A stretch of DNA of 64,000 nt from Methylobacterium sp. Leaf118 (GCF_920984675.1 NZ_CAKLBV010000017.1:1-64000); one strand, 5' to 3'. Numbered from the stretch's first letter, positions 26,616 through 35,632 are shown. Translations and numbers: made by a program. Notes: generated by a model not told the origin, from the letters alone.

Positions 26616-28157
26616 TCAGCGGAAGTCCCGCACGGACCCGGCCCAGGCGGCGGCCTTCGGCGCCTGCGGCTCGGCCGGGCCCGGGCGGGCGGCGGGCGCT
26701 TCGCCCTCGGCCGGCCGGTCGGTGTCCGCGGAGGCCTCGCCGCGCAGCACGCCGAGGAAGATCGCCAGGACGAGGCCGAGGAGCAACCCGATCAGGCTGC
26801 CGATGGCCAGGATCACGACCTTGCTCAGGTTGGTCGGCCGATCGGGCGGGATCGCCGCGCTGATCGCCCGGATGTTGTTGAGGTCCACCTGGGTCTGCTC
26901 GGTGAGCTCCCGGGAGCGGACGAGATATTGCGAGAACAGCGTCCGACGCGCCTCCGCCTCCCGCTCCAGCTCGCGCAGCTCGGTGAGCGCCCGGCTGTCG
27001 ACGAAGGAGGCGCGCGACATCGATTCCACGGTCTTGCGCAGCTCTTCCTCGGTCTGCTTCGCGCGGCGGTAATCGTTGCGGGCCGACTCGGCGATCCGGC
27101 GCAGCTCCTGGTCGAGCTGCTCCTGAAGCACCTCGATCTCCCGGCTCGCCGAGGCGAGCTCCGGATGGCGGGGACCCAGGACATTGGCGAGGTTGGCCCG
27201 GCGGCGGCGGACCTCGGCGATCTGGCCGCGCAGCTGCACGACGGCCTGGGACTGCACCGACTCGGTCATCCCGTCGAGCTTGCCGCTGAGGGCGCCGGCC
27301 TGCTCCATGCGGGCCTGGGCCTCGGTGGTGCGGGCCCGGGCGGTCACGAGCCGGGCGTTGATGTCGCGCAGGCGCAGGTCGCGGGTCAGGCTGCCGTCGG
27401 CGCTGACGAGATCGTGCTCGTTCTTGAAGGTCTCGACGCGGTCCTCCGCCGCGCGCACGGCGGCGCGCAGCTCGGCGAGGCGGTTGTCGAGGGAGACGCC
27501 CGAGCGCCGGGCGAGATCCGCCCGGGTCTTGCCGGCCTGCTCGGTGTAGATCGTCACGAGGTCGTTGGCGATGCGGGCCGACTTGTCGGCGTCCCGGCTC
27601 GCGACGGTCACCTCAATCACGAAGCTCCGCTCCGCCCGGCGCACGGCGACCTTGCGCTCCAGGCTCTGGAGGGCGCTCCGGCGCGGGTCGGGCTCGCGAG
27701 GGGGCGACTGCCCGAGAAGCTCTGCGAGGCCGCTGCGCAGCCGGCGCATCAGTCCGGGCGGGTCGCCGATGAATTCGGGATCCCGGTCGAGCCCCTCGCG
27801 CGCCACCACGGCCTCGAGCACGCTGCTGGAGCGCAGAACCCGCATCTCGTTCTCGACCGTCGCGACCTGGGCGTCGGCGTTGTCGACGTTGGGCGTCACC
27901 TCCCGCTCGACCACGCGCAGGCCGCGGGGATCGATGATGACCTGGGCGGTGGCCATGTAGCGCGGCTCCATCGTGGCGACGAAGAAGCCGCCGCCGAGGG
28001 TGCCGAGGATCAGAGCGAGGAGGATGAGCCAGCGCCGCCGGCCGATCATGGCGACAACCTGGGCCGGCGAGACCGAACGCGACTGCCCGGCGCCGCCGAG
28101 GCGCCAGTCGAGGGAGGAAATCGGCACGCTTCCGCGCATGGTGACGTGGCTTGTCAT
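26616..28157 (-). CDS. Wzz-type polysaccharide chain-length/co-polymerase protein
   Basis: A 513-residue polysaccharide co-polymerase of the Wzz/GumC type, setting chain length with Wzy at the inner membrane. A first helix (WLILLALILGTLGGGFFVAT) is followed by a long periplasmic coiled-coil region (about residues 150-420) rich in Arg, Glu and Ala, including LGPRHPELASASREIEVLQ, then a second helix (VVILAIGSLIGLLLGLVLAIFLG). There is no C-terminal tyrosine kinase domain; the tail is short and Pro/Ala-rich. Start at 28157 (MTSHVT) or 28139 (MRGSV). Confidence 0.87.
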   Translation of the reverse strand: MTSHVTMRGSVPISSLDWRLGGAGQSRSVSPAQVVAMIGRRRWLILLALILGTLGGGFFVATMEPRYMATAQVIIDPRGLRVVEREVTPNVDNADAQVATVENEMRVLRSSSVLEAVVAREGLDRDPEFIGDPPGLMRRLRSGLAELLGQSPPREPDPRRSALQSLERKVAVRRAERSFVIEVTVASRDADKSARIANDLVTIYTEQAGKTRADLARRSGVSLDNRLAELRAAVRAAEDRVETFKNEHDLVSADGSLTRDLRLRDINARLVTARARTTEAQARMEQAGALSGKLDGMTESVQSQAVVQLRGQIAEVRRRRANLANVLGPRHPELASASREIEVLQEQLDQELRRIAESARNDYRRAKQTEEELRKTVESMSRASFVDSRALTELRELEREAEARRTLFSQYLVRSRELTEQTQVDLNNIRAISAAIPPDRPTNLSKVVILAIGSLIGLLLGLVLAIFLGVLRGEASADTDRPAEGEAPAARPGPAEPQAPKAAAWAGSVRDFR

Positions 28158-28389
28158 TCCACAGACCGGCCCGGGGCCGGCTCCTCTCGGTTCGGTGCTC
28201 TCGCGACCACCCTGCCGTCCATCCAAGACATGCCCGGACGGTCTCACCATCCTGCAAGGACGCTGCCGCCCCCGCCGTCCCGTTCGGGGACATCTCGCCG
28301 GCCCCGGCCCCGCGCATCCGGTCGGCGAGAGGGCGGGCGCCGGCCCGGATCGGACACCTGTGCCGATCCGGAGCGCCCAAGCCTTCGCG

Positions 28390-30435
28390 CTAACCGCCCC
28401 GGGCCGGCACCGGCGCGAGTGGCAGGGTCGAGCGGCGCATCCGCTCGACCGCGAGGCGGAAGGAGCCGGCTCCGACGGGGGGCGCGGCGAAATCGGCCGG
28501 GATGATGCCGGGCCCGGGCGCCGGCGCCGATGCGGCCTCGCGATTGCTCAGGATCGACTGGTCGCTGGCCCGGGCGGGCGCCTCGTAGCGGAAGGGCTCG
28601 CTCGCCCAGAAGATGTTTCCGGCAATCCGGTTGTCCCGCGACCGCCCCGGCTCGTTGGTGAGGATCCCGGCCAGAGACGGGTAGCGCCGCCGCCACAGCG
28701 CGGACCCGACCGGCATCGCGGCGAGCGCGGCGCGGATCTCGGAGGCCGGATCGGCGACGGACGGCGCGGCCCAGGTCAGCCCGCGCGCATCGATATGGAC
28801 CGCCGGGCTCGACTGCACGAAGACGTTGCCGGACACGATGTTGTCGCGCCCGCCGCCGATGAAGACCGGCTGATCGACCCGGACGAACAGGTTGCCCTCG
28901 ACGGTCAGCCCGCTCGCCATGTCGTCGAGATAGACGCCCTTGACCTCGCGGCCCGGCCGGGTCCGGATGTCGTGCAGGAAGTTGCCGCGGATCGTCGATC
29001 CCCGCGCGGTCCAGTCCCGCCCTGCATAGATCGCGCCGTTGTCGGTGGCTCCGTCGAGCAGGCGGGTGATCTCGTTGTCGGCGACCAGATGGTCGTTGCC
29101 GCGCAGGTAGACCGCGTAATCGATCGCGTCGTGCACGTAGTTGCCGATGACCCGGGCGCCGACCCCGTCGAGCTCCACCGCGGGGCTCTGAGTGTGCGAG
29201 AGCCGGGCGTGCCGTGTGATCCGGCTGTCGCGCAGGAACAAGCCGCCCGGCGTCAGGGTCGCCCGGTCCCCGGAGACGAGGCGCACGGCCCCGAAGCCGG
29301 TATCGGCGATGGCACAGCGTTCCAACCCGCCGCCCTGGACGTTCTCGAACACCGCCGCGCGCAGACCCGCCCAGGCAAGCGCGCTGTTGCGCACGATCAC
29401 GTCGCCGCCGCCCGTGGCCGCCAGCAGATCGCCGCGGGTCCGTTCGAGCCGCAGGGTCTCGATGCGCAGGTGAGAGACGCGGTCGAGGACCAGGAGGGTG
29501 TTGGTGATCGAGACCTCGATGGCGCCCGCCCCGTCGCGGGGCCAGACCAGCAGGAGGTTGCGCGCCCCGTCCCGCCACCACTCGCCCGGCGCGTCGAGCT
29601 CCGCGAGGGCGTGGACGATGCGGGCCCGGGCGATCCCGCGCAGGCCGTCATAGGGTTGGGCGGCGAGCCGCGGAAGCGCGGGCCCCGTCGCAGGGACGTT
29701 GGCCGAGATCGTCTCGAACAGCCAGCCCCAGCTCCAGTAGCCCTCGGCCCAGAGATCCGGCTCCCCGCGCCACGCGTCCGGCTGCGACCCCTCGATCCGG
29801 ATGGTCGGCCCGGCCCCGCCGAGGGCGGTGACGGCCGGGCCCGGTGCCACGGGGGCGAGGCCGTCGTTCGGCCAGCGGGCGGGGACGAGGGCGCCCCGGT
29901 CGTCGAACACCTCGAAGGTGAGCGGCAGCGGCGGCGGACCGAGCCGGCGCGGCGGACGGATCCGCGGGCGCGCGGCGAGACTCGCCGGAAGCCGGAAGGC
30001 CCGGACCTTGGCCCGGGCGGCGGCGGGAAGCCTCGCCGCGAGGTCCGGCGGCAGGCCGACGCGCTCGAGCGGCACGCTGCCGACCACCCGGCTCGTGCCG
30101 TCGGGGCTTCCGCGTAGCACCAGGGGGGCGGAGGGCGTGCCGCCATGTTCGGCGCCGATCCGGACCTCGGCCCCGACCCGGTGCAGGCCCGGCGCCAGTT
30201 CGATCGCCACCGGGCGGTCCGGATTCCGGGCGCGCAGGGCGGCGGCCGCGTCGACCGCCTGCTGCAGGGTCATCGGCGGGCGTACATGAATCACCTGTTC
30301 CGCGGCGGCCGCGGCCTCGCCCGCCAGCAGGTTCGCCGCCCCGAGACACAGGAGCGCCCCGAGGCCCGCGGCCCGCGGCCGCGCGGCGCGGCGGGGCCGG
30401 TTCGGGGCGTCCGGTGTCGAACGGGGCGTTGGCAT
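28390..30435 (-). CDS. Exported right-handed beta-helix protein
   Basis: A 681-residue secreted protein. A signal peptide (LGALLCLGAANLLAGEAAAA) is followed by VIHVRPPMTLQQAVDAAAALRARNPDRP in shorter blocks, a fold start usual in pectate-lyase-like helices, then a WPRDG/VSITNTLLVLDRVSHLRI region and repeats of the form NY(V)HD, DNEITRLL, GNFLHDI, GNLFVRVD, SGNVFVQSS (roughly 400-590), the PbH1 pattern. Relatives include alginate epimerases and polysaccharide lyases. No catalytic residues were assigned. The context suggests it modifies or degrades the polysaccharide made here. Confidence 0.82.
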   Translation of the reverse strand: MPTPRSTPDAPNRPRRAARPRAAGLGALLCLGAANLLAGEAAAAAEQVIHVRPPMTLQQAVDAAAALRARNPDRPVAIELAPGLHRVGAEVRIGAEHGGTPSAPLVLRGSPDGTSRVVGSVPLERVGLPPDLAARLPAAARAKVRAFRLPASLAARPRIRPPRRLGPPPLPLTFEVFDDRGALVPARWPNDGLAPVAPGPAVTALGGAGPTIRIEGSQPDAWRGEPDLWAEGYWSWGWLFETISANVPATGPALPRLAAQPYDGLRGIARARIVHALAELDAPGEWWRDGARNLLLVWPRDGAGAIEVSITNTLLVLDRVSHLRIETLRLERTRGDLLAATGGGDVIVRNSALAWAGLRAAVFENVQGGGLERCAIADTGFGAVRLVSGDRATLTPGGLFLRDSRITRHARLSHTQSPAVELDGVGARVIGNYVHDAIDYAVYLRGNDHLVADNEITRLLDGATDNGAIYAGRDWTARGSTIRGNFLHDIRTRPGREVKGVYLDDMASGLTVEGNLFVRVDQPVFIGGGRDNIVSGNVFVQSSPAVHIDARGLTWAAPSVADPASEIRAALAAMPVGSALWRRRYPSLAGILTNEPGRSRDNRIAGNIFWASEPFRYEAPARASDQSILSNREAASAPAPGPGIIPADFAAPPVGAGSFRLAVERMRRSTLPLAPVPARGG

Positions 30436-30440
30436 CGGCG

Positions 30441-31595
30441 TCAGGCCCGGACTCCCGACAGGAGCGGATGCAGGCCGTCGAGATAGCCCTGCACCGCCAC
30501 CTCGGGGGTGAAGTGGGGCAGGGCCCGGGCGGCGGCCGCGCGCAGGGCGGTGCGGCGCGGCGCGTCGTCGAGGAGCGCGAGCGCCGTCTCCGTCCAGATC
30601 TCGGGCACGAGTTCGTGAACCGCGCCGCTTCCATGGGCGGCCAGCAGGTCGCGGGCGATGCCCGAATGGGGCGAGGCCAGAACCGGCGTCCCGCTCTGGA
30701 GTGCCTCGTGCACCACGATGCCCCAGACGTCGCCCCGGCTCGGGAACAGGAACAGCCGGGCGGAGGCGTAGACCGCCGGCAGCGCGTCCTGGCCGAGATA
30801 GCCGTCGAACTGCGCGTCGATCCCCGCGCTGGCGAAACGGGCCGTCATCTCGGCCCGCAGGGGGCCGTCGCCCGCGACCCGCACCCGCAGGCGCCGGCCG
30901 CGGGCCAGAGCGCCGAGCACGACATCGGTGAAGAAGCGGGCGCCCTTCACCTCCTCGTTGAGGATGCCGCAGAACAGGAGATCGTAGGGGCGGGCGTCGT
31001 CCGGCGGCGGGGGGGCGGCCGGCGTCCAGGCCGGGAAGAGGGGGCTCGCCGAGAACCGCTCCGGCGGCAGGCCGTAGAGGGCGAGGAGCCGGGCGCTGCC
31101 CGGGCTCGGCCCGATCCCGCCGCGGGCGCCCGCGACGATGGCCCGCCGCAGCCAGCGGTGGGGCGCGGAGCGCTGGCCCGGATCGGTCTCCGGGACGCCG
31201 TCGGTGCGGATCAGATAGGGGATGCGCCGCATCCGCGCGACGGCGGAGGCCATCAGCATCGTCGGCGAGAAATCGTTGAGCACGAGCGCGGCGGGATCCA
31301 GCGCGGCGAGCCGCGTCACCACCGCGGGATTGACGTAGAGGTTGCGCACCGCGTCCCGGTGCCAGCGCAGGCCCGGCAGCACCTCGTGCCGGAACAGGCG
31401 CGGGGCGTCGACCACCCATTGCCGCGCGGCTTCCCGCGGCGTGCAGGACAGGACGTGCAGCGGCCGCTCGAGGCGTTCGGCCAGCCGCTCGTAGAGCCGA
31501 TGGGTGTAGGGCGCGAGCGCCCCCGTCACGACGACGACGGGCCGCCGCGCGCGCGCCTGCGCGGCCACCGGCACGGGTTCAGGCCGTCCCATCAA
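30441..31595 (-). CDS. GT4-family glycosyltransferase
   Basis: A 384-residue GT-B enzyme. The N-terminal VVVVTGALAPYTHRLYERLAERL and the donor-domain marks LLFCGILNEEVKGARF, VRVAGDGPLRAEM and FPSRGDVWGIVVHEALQSGTPV (the E-x7-E equivalent) place it in GT4. The start overlaps the upstream deacetylase gene by 17 bp, and the gene ends 5 bp before the beta-helix gene, so the three form one transcription unit. Two adjacent Met codons (31595, 31592) are possible starts. Sugar specificity unknown. Confidence 0.86.
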   Translation of the reverse strand: MMGRPEPVPVAAQARARRPVVVVTGALAPYTHRLYERLAERLERPLHVLSCTPREAARQWVVDAPRLFRHEVLPGLRWHRDAVRNLYVNPAVVTRLAALDPAALVLNDFSPTMLMASAVARMRRIPYLIRTDGVPETDPGQRSAPHRWLRRAIVAGARGGIGPSPGSARLLALYGLPPERFSASPLFPAWTPAAPPPPDDARPYDLLFCGILNEEVKGARFFTDVVLGALARGRRLRVRVAGDGPLRAEMTARFASAGIDAQFDGYLGQDALPAVYASARLFLFPSRGDVWGIVVHEALQSGTPVLASPHSGIARDLLAAHGSGAVHELVPEIWTETALALLDDAPRRTALRAAAARALPHFTPEVAVQGYLDGLHPLLSGVRA

Positions 31596-32376
31596 TCCGC
31601 CTCCTCAATCGGCCGCGGCCCATGAGGGCCTCCAGTTCGAACAGCGACCAGTGCGGCTCGACCACGTGGCGCGGCATCAGCAGGAGGTCCCCCGCGCTCC
31701 GGGTATGGCCGCGCCGCGTTGTGAAGAAGGTCCGGTAGCCGGCCTCCCGCGCCAGGCCGGTGTCGCGCGCGACGTCGAAATCGTGCCCGGCGACGCCCCA
31801 CGGACAGGCGAAATGGTCGATCGGCCGGCCCGCCAGCGCGGACAATGCCTGACGCGAGCGGGTCATCTCGGCGGCGACCGTCTCGCCCGGGATCGTGCTC
31901 AGCCGGACGTGCCGGGCCCCGTGCGAGCCGATCTGGAGACCCGCCGCCAGCCAGGAGGCGACGTCGGCGCGGGTCATGTAGAGGCGCTCGCCCTCCGCCT
32001 GGGGCGGCGCGTCGAGCCAGTCGCTGACGAGGAAGACGATCCCCGGGATGCCGAGCGCCCGCAGTACCGGCATCGCCACGTCGTGGGTGTCGGCGTAGCC
32101 GTCGTCGAAGGTGACGAGGAAGGCCCGGTCGCGGGGCGGCCAGCCCGAGGCCAGTCGCGCGCAGGCGGTGTCGGCGTCGAGGAAGTCACCGAAGCGCCCG
32201 AAATGGCGCAGCTGGTCGGCGAAGCGCTCCTGCAGGGCGGGCGGCACCTGATGGTAGCAGAGGGTATAGAGGCCCGGCTCCGCATGGGCGATCGAGCGCA
32301 GCAGCGCGCCGCCCCGAAGGGCCAGGGCACGCAGTGCCGGCGTGTCGCGCAAGGTGCTTTTGACCCAGTGATACAT
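31579..32376 (-). CDS. Polysaccharide deacetylase (NodB-homology) family protein
   Basis: A 265-residue carbohydrate esterase 4-type protein. NodB motif 1 is TFDDGYADTHD with the metal-binding and catalytic Asp pair, motif 2 is IGSHGARHVRLS with the metal-binding His residues, and CPWGVAGHDF marks the motif 3 region. No clear signal peptide, though a hydrophobic N-terminal stretch exists. It would remove N- or O-acetyl groups from a glycan or lipid-linked intermediate. First gene of the minus-strand polysaccharide run. Confidence 0.87.
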   Translation of the reverse strand: MYHWVKSTLRDTPALRALALRGGALLRSIAHAEPGLYTLCYHQVPPALQERFADQLRHFGRFGDFLDADTACARLASGWPPRDRAFLVTFDDGYADTHDVAMPVLRALGIPGIVFLVSDWLDAPPQAEGERLYMTRADVASWLAAGLQIGSHGARHVRLSTIPGETVAAEMTRSRQALSALAGRPIDHFACPWGVAGHDFDVARDTGLAREAGYRTFFTTRRGHTRSAGDLLLMPRHVVEPHWSLFELEALMGRGRLRRRIDGTA

Positions 32377-32770
32377 GCCTGCCTCGCCGCCCTATCCTTT
32401 TATAGTTTGTCTTAAGCGCTCGATGTACCCCTCTGAGAGCCCCGGCTGTTATATTGGTTAATCAGAGGGTTAGATTTTTAGGATTGGCTGTCGGCCGCGC
32501 CGCTATGATGCCCGGCCTGTACTTTGCAGAAGGCTTCACGAAGTCATGGTTTTGTCCCCTGTCGGGACAGGCAGCGGGATGCGGTGCTCATGGTGGGTCA
32601 TCGGACGAGCGCGGCGGCCGGAGACGATCCCGGATGGGACAGGCCCGCCCGGCATCGGTGCGGTGTCTGAGCCGGATTGACGGCGGTCGCGCTGCCGCGG
32701 CCGCCCGGACGAACGACTTGCCTGGCCGCTTCCCGGCTCCTTGGACCCCGTTTCCATCAGAAAGCTTTCG
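32377..32770. promoter_or_regulatory. Divergent polysaccharide promoter region with inverted repeat
   Basis: 394 bases between the divergent deacetylase and flippase genes. About 32390-32480 is AT-rich and probably holds promoters for both sides. An 8-bp inverted repeat CCCTCTGA (32429-32436)/TCAGAGGG (32462-32469) with a 25-base spacer sits in it and could be a regulator site. No ORF in the stretch looks real. Confidence 0.45.
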
Positions 32771-34114
32771 ATGCAGGACCTCGTGCACGACGCCCCGCCC
32801 GATACCGGGCAAGACGCCGCCCCGCTCGCCGGACGCCTGCGCCAGCGCGCCGCCCGATTCCTGAGGCGCCCACCGACCGCGCTGGTCTCCCTGGCGGACC
32901 AGGGGATCGTCAGCGGGTTCGGCTTCCTCAGCGGCATCGCCGCCGCCCGCCTGCTCGGCATCGTCGAGTTCGGCCATTTCGCGCTGATCCTGATCGTGAT
33001 CTCGTTCGCGCAGGGGCTGCACAACGCGCTGATCACCGCCCCGATGATGACGCTGGCCGGCTCCCGGGGCGCCCTCTCGCGGCTCTACGGGGCCAACATC
33101 CTGGTCGCCGCCCTCCTGCTCTCGGCCCCGGGGGCGGCCTTCGTGGTGTTCGCCCTCACGGTCAGCGGTCAGCTGACGGTCGGGGCCCTGTTCTCGGCCT
33201 GCGCGCTGATGCTGTCGCAGAACCTTCAATTCACCCTGCGCCGGCTCCTGTTCGCCCGGGGCCGGGGGATGCGGGCGCTCGGCATGGATCTCGTGCGGGC
33301 GGTGAGCTTCCCCCTCGCGGCGGGCCTCGTCTGGCTGGAACACGGCACCGTGGGCGTCAACGGCTACGTCTGGATGCTGGCGATCACCTCGCTCCTCACC
33401 AGCCTGCCCTTCGCCCTGGCGGTGGGCCGCCCGCTCCTGCGCGGCACCGGGATGGTGCATCTCGGCGCGATGAGCCGGCGCCACGCCCCCATCGCCCGCT
33501 GGCTGCTGCCGATCGTGTTCGTCACCTTCGCCCAGGAACAGCTCGTGTGGATGGTCGCCGGCTCCTGGCTCGGCCTCGACGCCCTCGGCGGTCTGCGGGC
33601 GGCGCAGTACCTCGTCGGCACCGTCGCGCTCCTGCTCAGCGCCACCGAGAACGTGCTGCCGGTCCGGGCGGCCCGGGCCCATTCCGAGGGCGGCGAGGAC
33701 GCCCTGCGGCGCTACCTGCTCCAGGCCGGCATCCGGCTCGGGGCGCCGATCATGACGATCCTCGTGGTTTTGGCTGGGCCGGCCGAGCTATGGTTGACCC
33801 TGATCTTCGGGCCGGACTACGCGGCCTATGCGGCCTGCCTGCGCATCCTCGCGGTCGGCGTCGGGGTGATCCTGGTGCGGGATCTGGCGGCGCATTACTT
33901 CCGGGCCAAGCAGAACACCCGGGTGATCTTCGAATCCCTCGGCGTCAGCATGGTCGTCTCGCTGGCCGTGGTGGTGCCGCTGATGCACCATGGCGGGGTC
34001 GCGGGGGCGGCGGCCGCGGTCACCGCGGGCCATGCCGCGTCGCTGATCTATCTTCTGGTGGCGATGCGCCTGCAATCCCGCCCGATGCCGACCCCGCTCG
34101 CCCGGGCGCGCTGA
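32771..34114 (+). CDS. Oligosaccharide flippase (Wzx/MOP family)
   Basis: A 447-residue membrane protein with about twelve helices, of the polysaccharide biosynthesis/MATE-like superfamily that flips undecaprenyl-PP-linked repeat units. The N terminus has QGIVSGFGFLSGIAAARLLG, and the pattern of helices continues to MVVSLAVVVPLMHHGG near the end. ATG at 32771 is preferred; a TTG at 32741 would add ten residues. Divergent from the minus-strand polysaccharide genes. Wzx + Wzy-like + Wzz-like points to the Wzy-dependent route. Confidence 0.87.
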   Translation: MQDLVHDAPPDTGQDAAPLAGRLRQRAARFLRRPPTALVSLADQGIVSGFGFLSGIAAARLLGIVEFGHFALILIVISFAQGLHNALITAPMMTLAGSRGALSRLYGANILVAALLLSAPGAAFVVFALTVSGQLTVGALFSACALMLSQNLQFTLRRLLFARGRGMRALGMDLVRAVSFPLAAGLVWLEHGTVGVNGYVWMLAITSLLTSLPFALAVGRPLLRGTGMVHLGAMSRRHAPIARWLLPIVFVTFAQEQLVWMVAGSWLGLDALGGLRAAQYLVGTVALLLSATENVLPVRAARAHSEGGEDALRRYLLQAGIRLGAPIMTILVVLAGPAELWLTLIFGPDYAAYAACLRILAVGVGVILVRDLAAHYFRAKQNTRVIFESLGVSMVVSLAVVVPLMHHGGVAGAAAAVTAGHAASLIYLLVAMRLQSRPMPTPLARAR

Positions 34115-34134
34115 CGCGATCCACGGCCGGGAGT

Positions 34135-34152
34135 CGTCCCCGGCCGGGGACG
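34135..34152. repeat. Perfect 18-bp palindrome after the flippase gene
   Basis: CGTCCCCGG/CCGGGGACG at 34135-34152, 20 bases past the flippase stop and 75 bases before moaB. It could fold as a short 3' hairpin or be a protein site. Confidence 0.45.
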
Positions 34153-34227
34153 GGCCCATATCGGGGGCGCGCCGGACGACGTCCGACCTGGCGCGCCGCG
34201 ACCCCGACCCGAGCCAGCGAGCCCCCC

Positions 34228-34782
34228 ATGCCCGATTCCTCCGAGCGCGCCTTCATCCCCCTCTCGATCGCCGTGCTGACGGTGTCCGACACCCGGGTTC
34301 TCGCCGACGACCGCTCCGGCGACGTGCTGGCCGGGCGGGTGACCGAGGCCGGGCACCGGCTCGTTGAGCGGGACATCGTGCCGGACGAGGTCGGCGCCAT
34401 TCGGGAGAAGGTGGAGGGCTGGATCGCCGATCCGGGCGTCGACGTGGTCATCACCACCGGCGGCACCGGCTTCACCGGGCGCGACGTGACGCCGGAGGCC
34501 CTGGAGCCGCTGTTCGAGAAGCGGATGGACGGCTTCTCCGCGGTGTTCCACCGGATCAGCTACGACAAGATCGGCACCTCGACCCTGCAATCGCGGGCGA
34601 CGGCGGGCGTGGCCGGCGCGACCTACGTCTTCGTGCTTCCGGGCTCCCCCGGGGCCTGCAAGGACGCCTGGGACGGGATCCTCGTCAGCCAGCTCGATTA
34701 TCGGCACCGGCCCTGCAACTTCGTCGAGATCATGCCGCGCCTCGACGAGCACCTGCGCCGGGGCGCCCCGGCCAAGCCTTGA
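34228..34782 (+). CDS. moaB: Molybdenum cofactor biosynthesis protein B
   Basis: A 184-residue MoaB/MogA-fold protein that binds molybdopterin in molybdenum cofactor synthesis. Family features: SIAVLTVSDTRVLADDRSGD, VITTGGTGFTGRDVTPEAL and LPGSPGACKDAWDGI, ending HRPCNFVEIMPRL. In bacteria that also have MogA, MoaB may act in adenylation of the pterin or be partly redundant. No other moa gene is adjacent. Cofactor-dependent enzymes such as formate dehydrogenases are common in methylotrophs. Confidence 0.92.
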   Translation: MPDSSERAFIPLSIAVLTVSDTRVLADDRSGDVLAGRVTEAGHRLVERDIVPDEVGAIREKVEGWIADPGVDVVITTGGTGFTGRDVTPEALEPLFEKRMDGFSAVFHRISYDKIGTSTLQSRATAGVAGATYVFVLPGSPGACKDAWDGILVSQLDYRHRPCNFVEIMPRLDEHLRRGAPAKP

Positions 34783-34928
34783 AAGTTGCCCGGCCTGGGG
34801 GCTTTGCGGGAAAATTCCTGTTGCGGCGCAACGACAAAGGGCCGTCGGCGAGGCGGAACCCCGGCCACAGCCGCCGGTTGGTGCTCCAGTCGCGTTTGAT
34901 AGAACGACACCTTACCGGGAGACGCCCC

Positions 34929-35141
34929 ATGAAATGTTCGATCGGCCTTGCGGCCGCGCTCCTTGTCGGCGCTGCGGCCATGGCCACGCCCGCTCTGGCG
35001 CAGCAGGGCGCCAATACCACGCAGATGACCGGCTCCAACGCCACCGGAGTCCAGCCCGAGGGCAGCATGTCCGGCAGCAAGATGTCCGGCAGCGGCGCGA
35101 TGAAGTCCAAGAAGATGAAATCGAAGAAGAACCGCATGTAG
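34929..35141 (+). CDS. Small exported protein with Lys-rich tail
   Basis: A 70-residue protein. A signal peptide (SIGLAAALLVGAAAMATPALA) is followed by a short Ser/Gly/Met/Asn stretch with SGSKMSGSGAMKS and a basic tail KSKKMKSKKNRM. A CGGGAG ribosome site precedes the ATG and a strong intrinsic terminator follows at 35164, so it looks like a genuine monocistronic gene. No family recognised; low complexity after the signal limits inference. Confidence 0.7.
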   Translation: MKCSIGLAAALLVGAAAMATPALAQQGANTTQMTGSNATGVQPEGSMSGSKMSGSGAMKSKKMKSKKNRM

Positions 35142-35163
35142 CGGTCGGCACGCTTCGTGTCGG

Positions 35164-35186
35164 GGGCGCCGTAAGGCGCCCTTTTT
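35164..35186 (+). terminator. Intrinsic terminator after the small exported protein
   Basis: GGGCGCC (35164-35170), loop GTAA, GGCGCCC (35175-35181), then TTTTT (35182-35186). Classic hairpin plus U tract, 22 bases past the stop codon. Confidence 0.88.
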
Positions 35187-35227
35187 CGTGTTTGGCCGGC
35201 AGGCCCGGCCTTTTGGCGTATCGTGCG

Positions 35228-35632
35228 ATGTCTTTGCGGAGTGTCTTGCGCGTGGCGTCCCGTTTCCCTCGTCAGATCGCCCGGGTGCTGCTGGCCCTCC
35301 TCGCCCTGGTCTGGTCCGGAGGCGCAGAGGTCGCCGCGGCCTCCGGGATCGACGCCCGGGCGCGGGCCTGGGTCGCCGAGGTGGTGAGCCGCATCGGCAC
35401 GGCCGATCGGGCGGCCCGGGCCGCGGCCGGCCGAGGCGGGCGGGTGACGATCCGGGTTCGGATCGGGGCCGACGGGCGCCTCGACGACCTCGCGGTGGAG
35501 GAGGGGCCCGCGGCCCTCGGCGAACGCGCCCGCCGGGCGGCCCAGGCCGCCGGGCCGTTCGCGCCGCCTCCGCCCGGGCTTCTCACGCTGGAGGGATACA
35601 CCGAGCTGAGTTTCCCGTTGACCCTGCGATAG
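35228..35632 (+). CDS. Small TonB-C-terminal-like exported protein
   Basis: A 134-residue protein with a hydrophobic N-terminal segment (FPRQIARVLLALLALVWSGG) and a C-terminal region (VTIRVRIGADGRLDDLAV, then PFAPPPPGL and YTELSFPLTLR) that has the pattern of a TonB C-terminal domain. It lacks the proline-rich spacer of full TonB and has no ExbB/ExbD neighbour. ATG at 35228 is selected because it gives the membrane segment near the start. Probably periplasmic or membrane-anchored; function unknown. Confidence 0.62.
   Translation: MSLRSVLRVASRFPRQIARVLLALLALVWSGGAEVAAASGIDARARAWVAEVVSRIGTADRAARAAAGRGGRVTIRVRIGADGRLDDLAVEEGPAALGERARRAAQAAGPFAPPPPGLLTLEGYTELSFPLTLR

Noticed and set aside
35160-35215. 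Second terminator formed by GGCCGGCAGGCCCGGCC
   Set aside because: Only a short stem with TTTT; it may be part of the leader of the next gene, so it was not listed separately.
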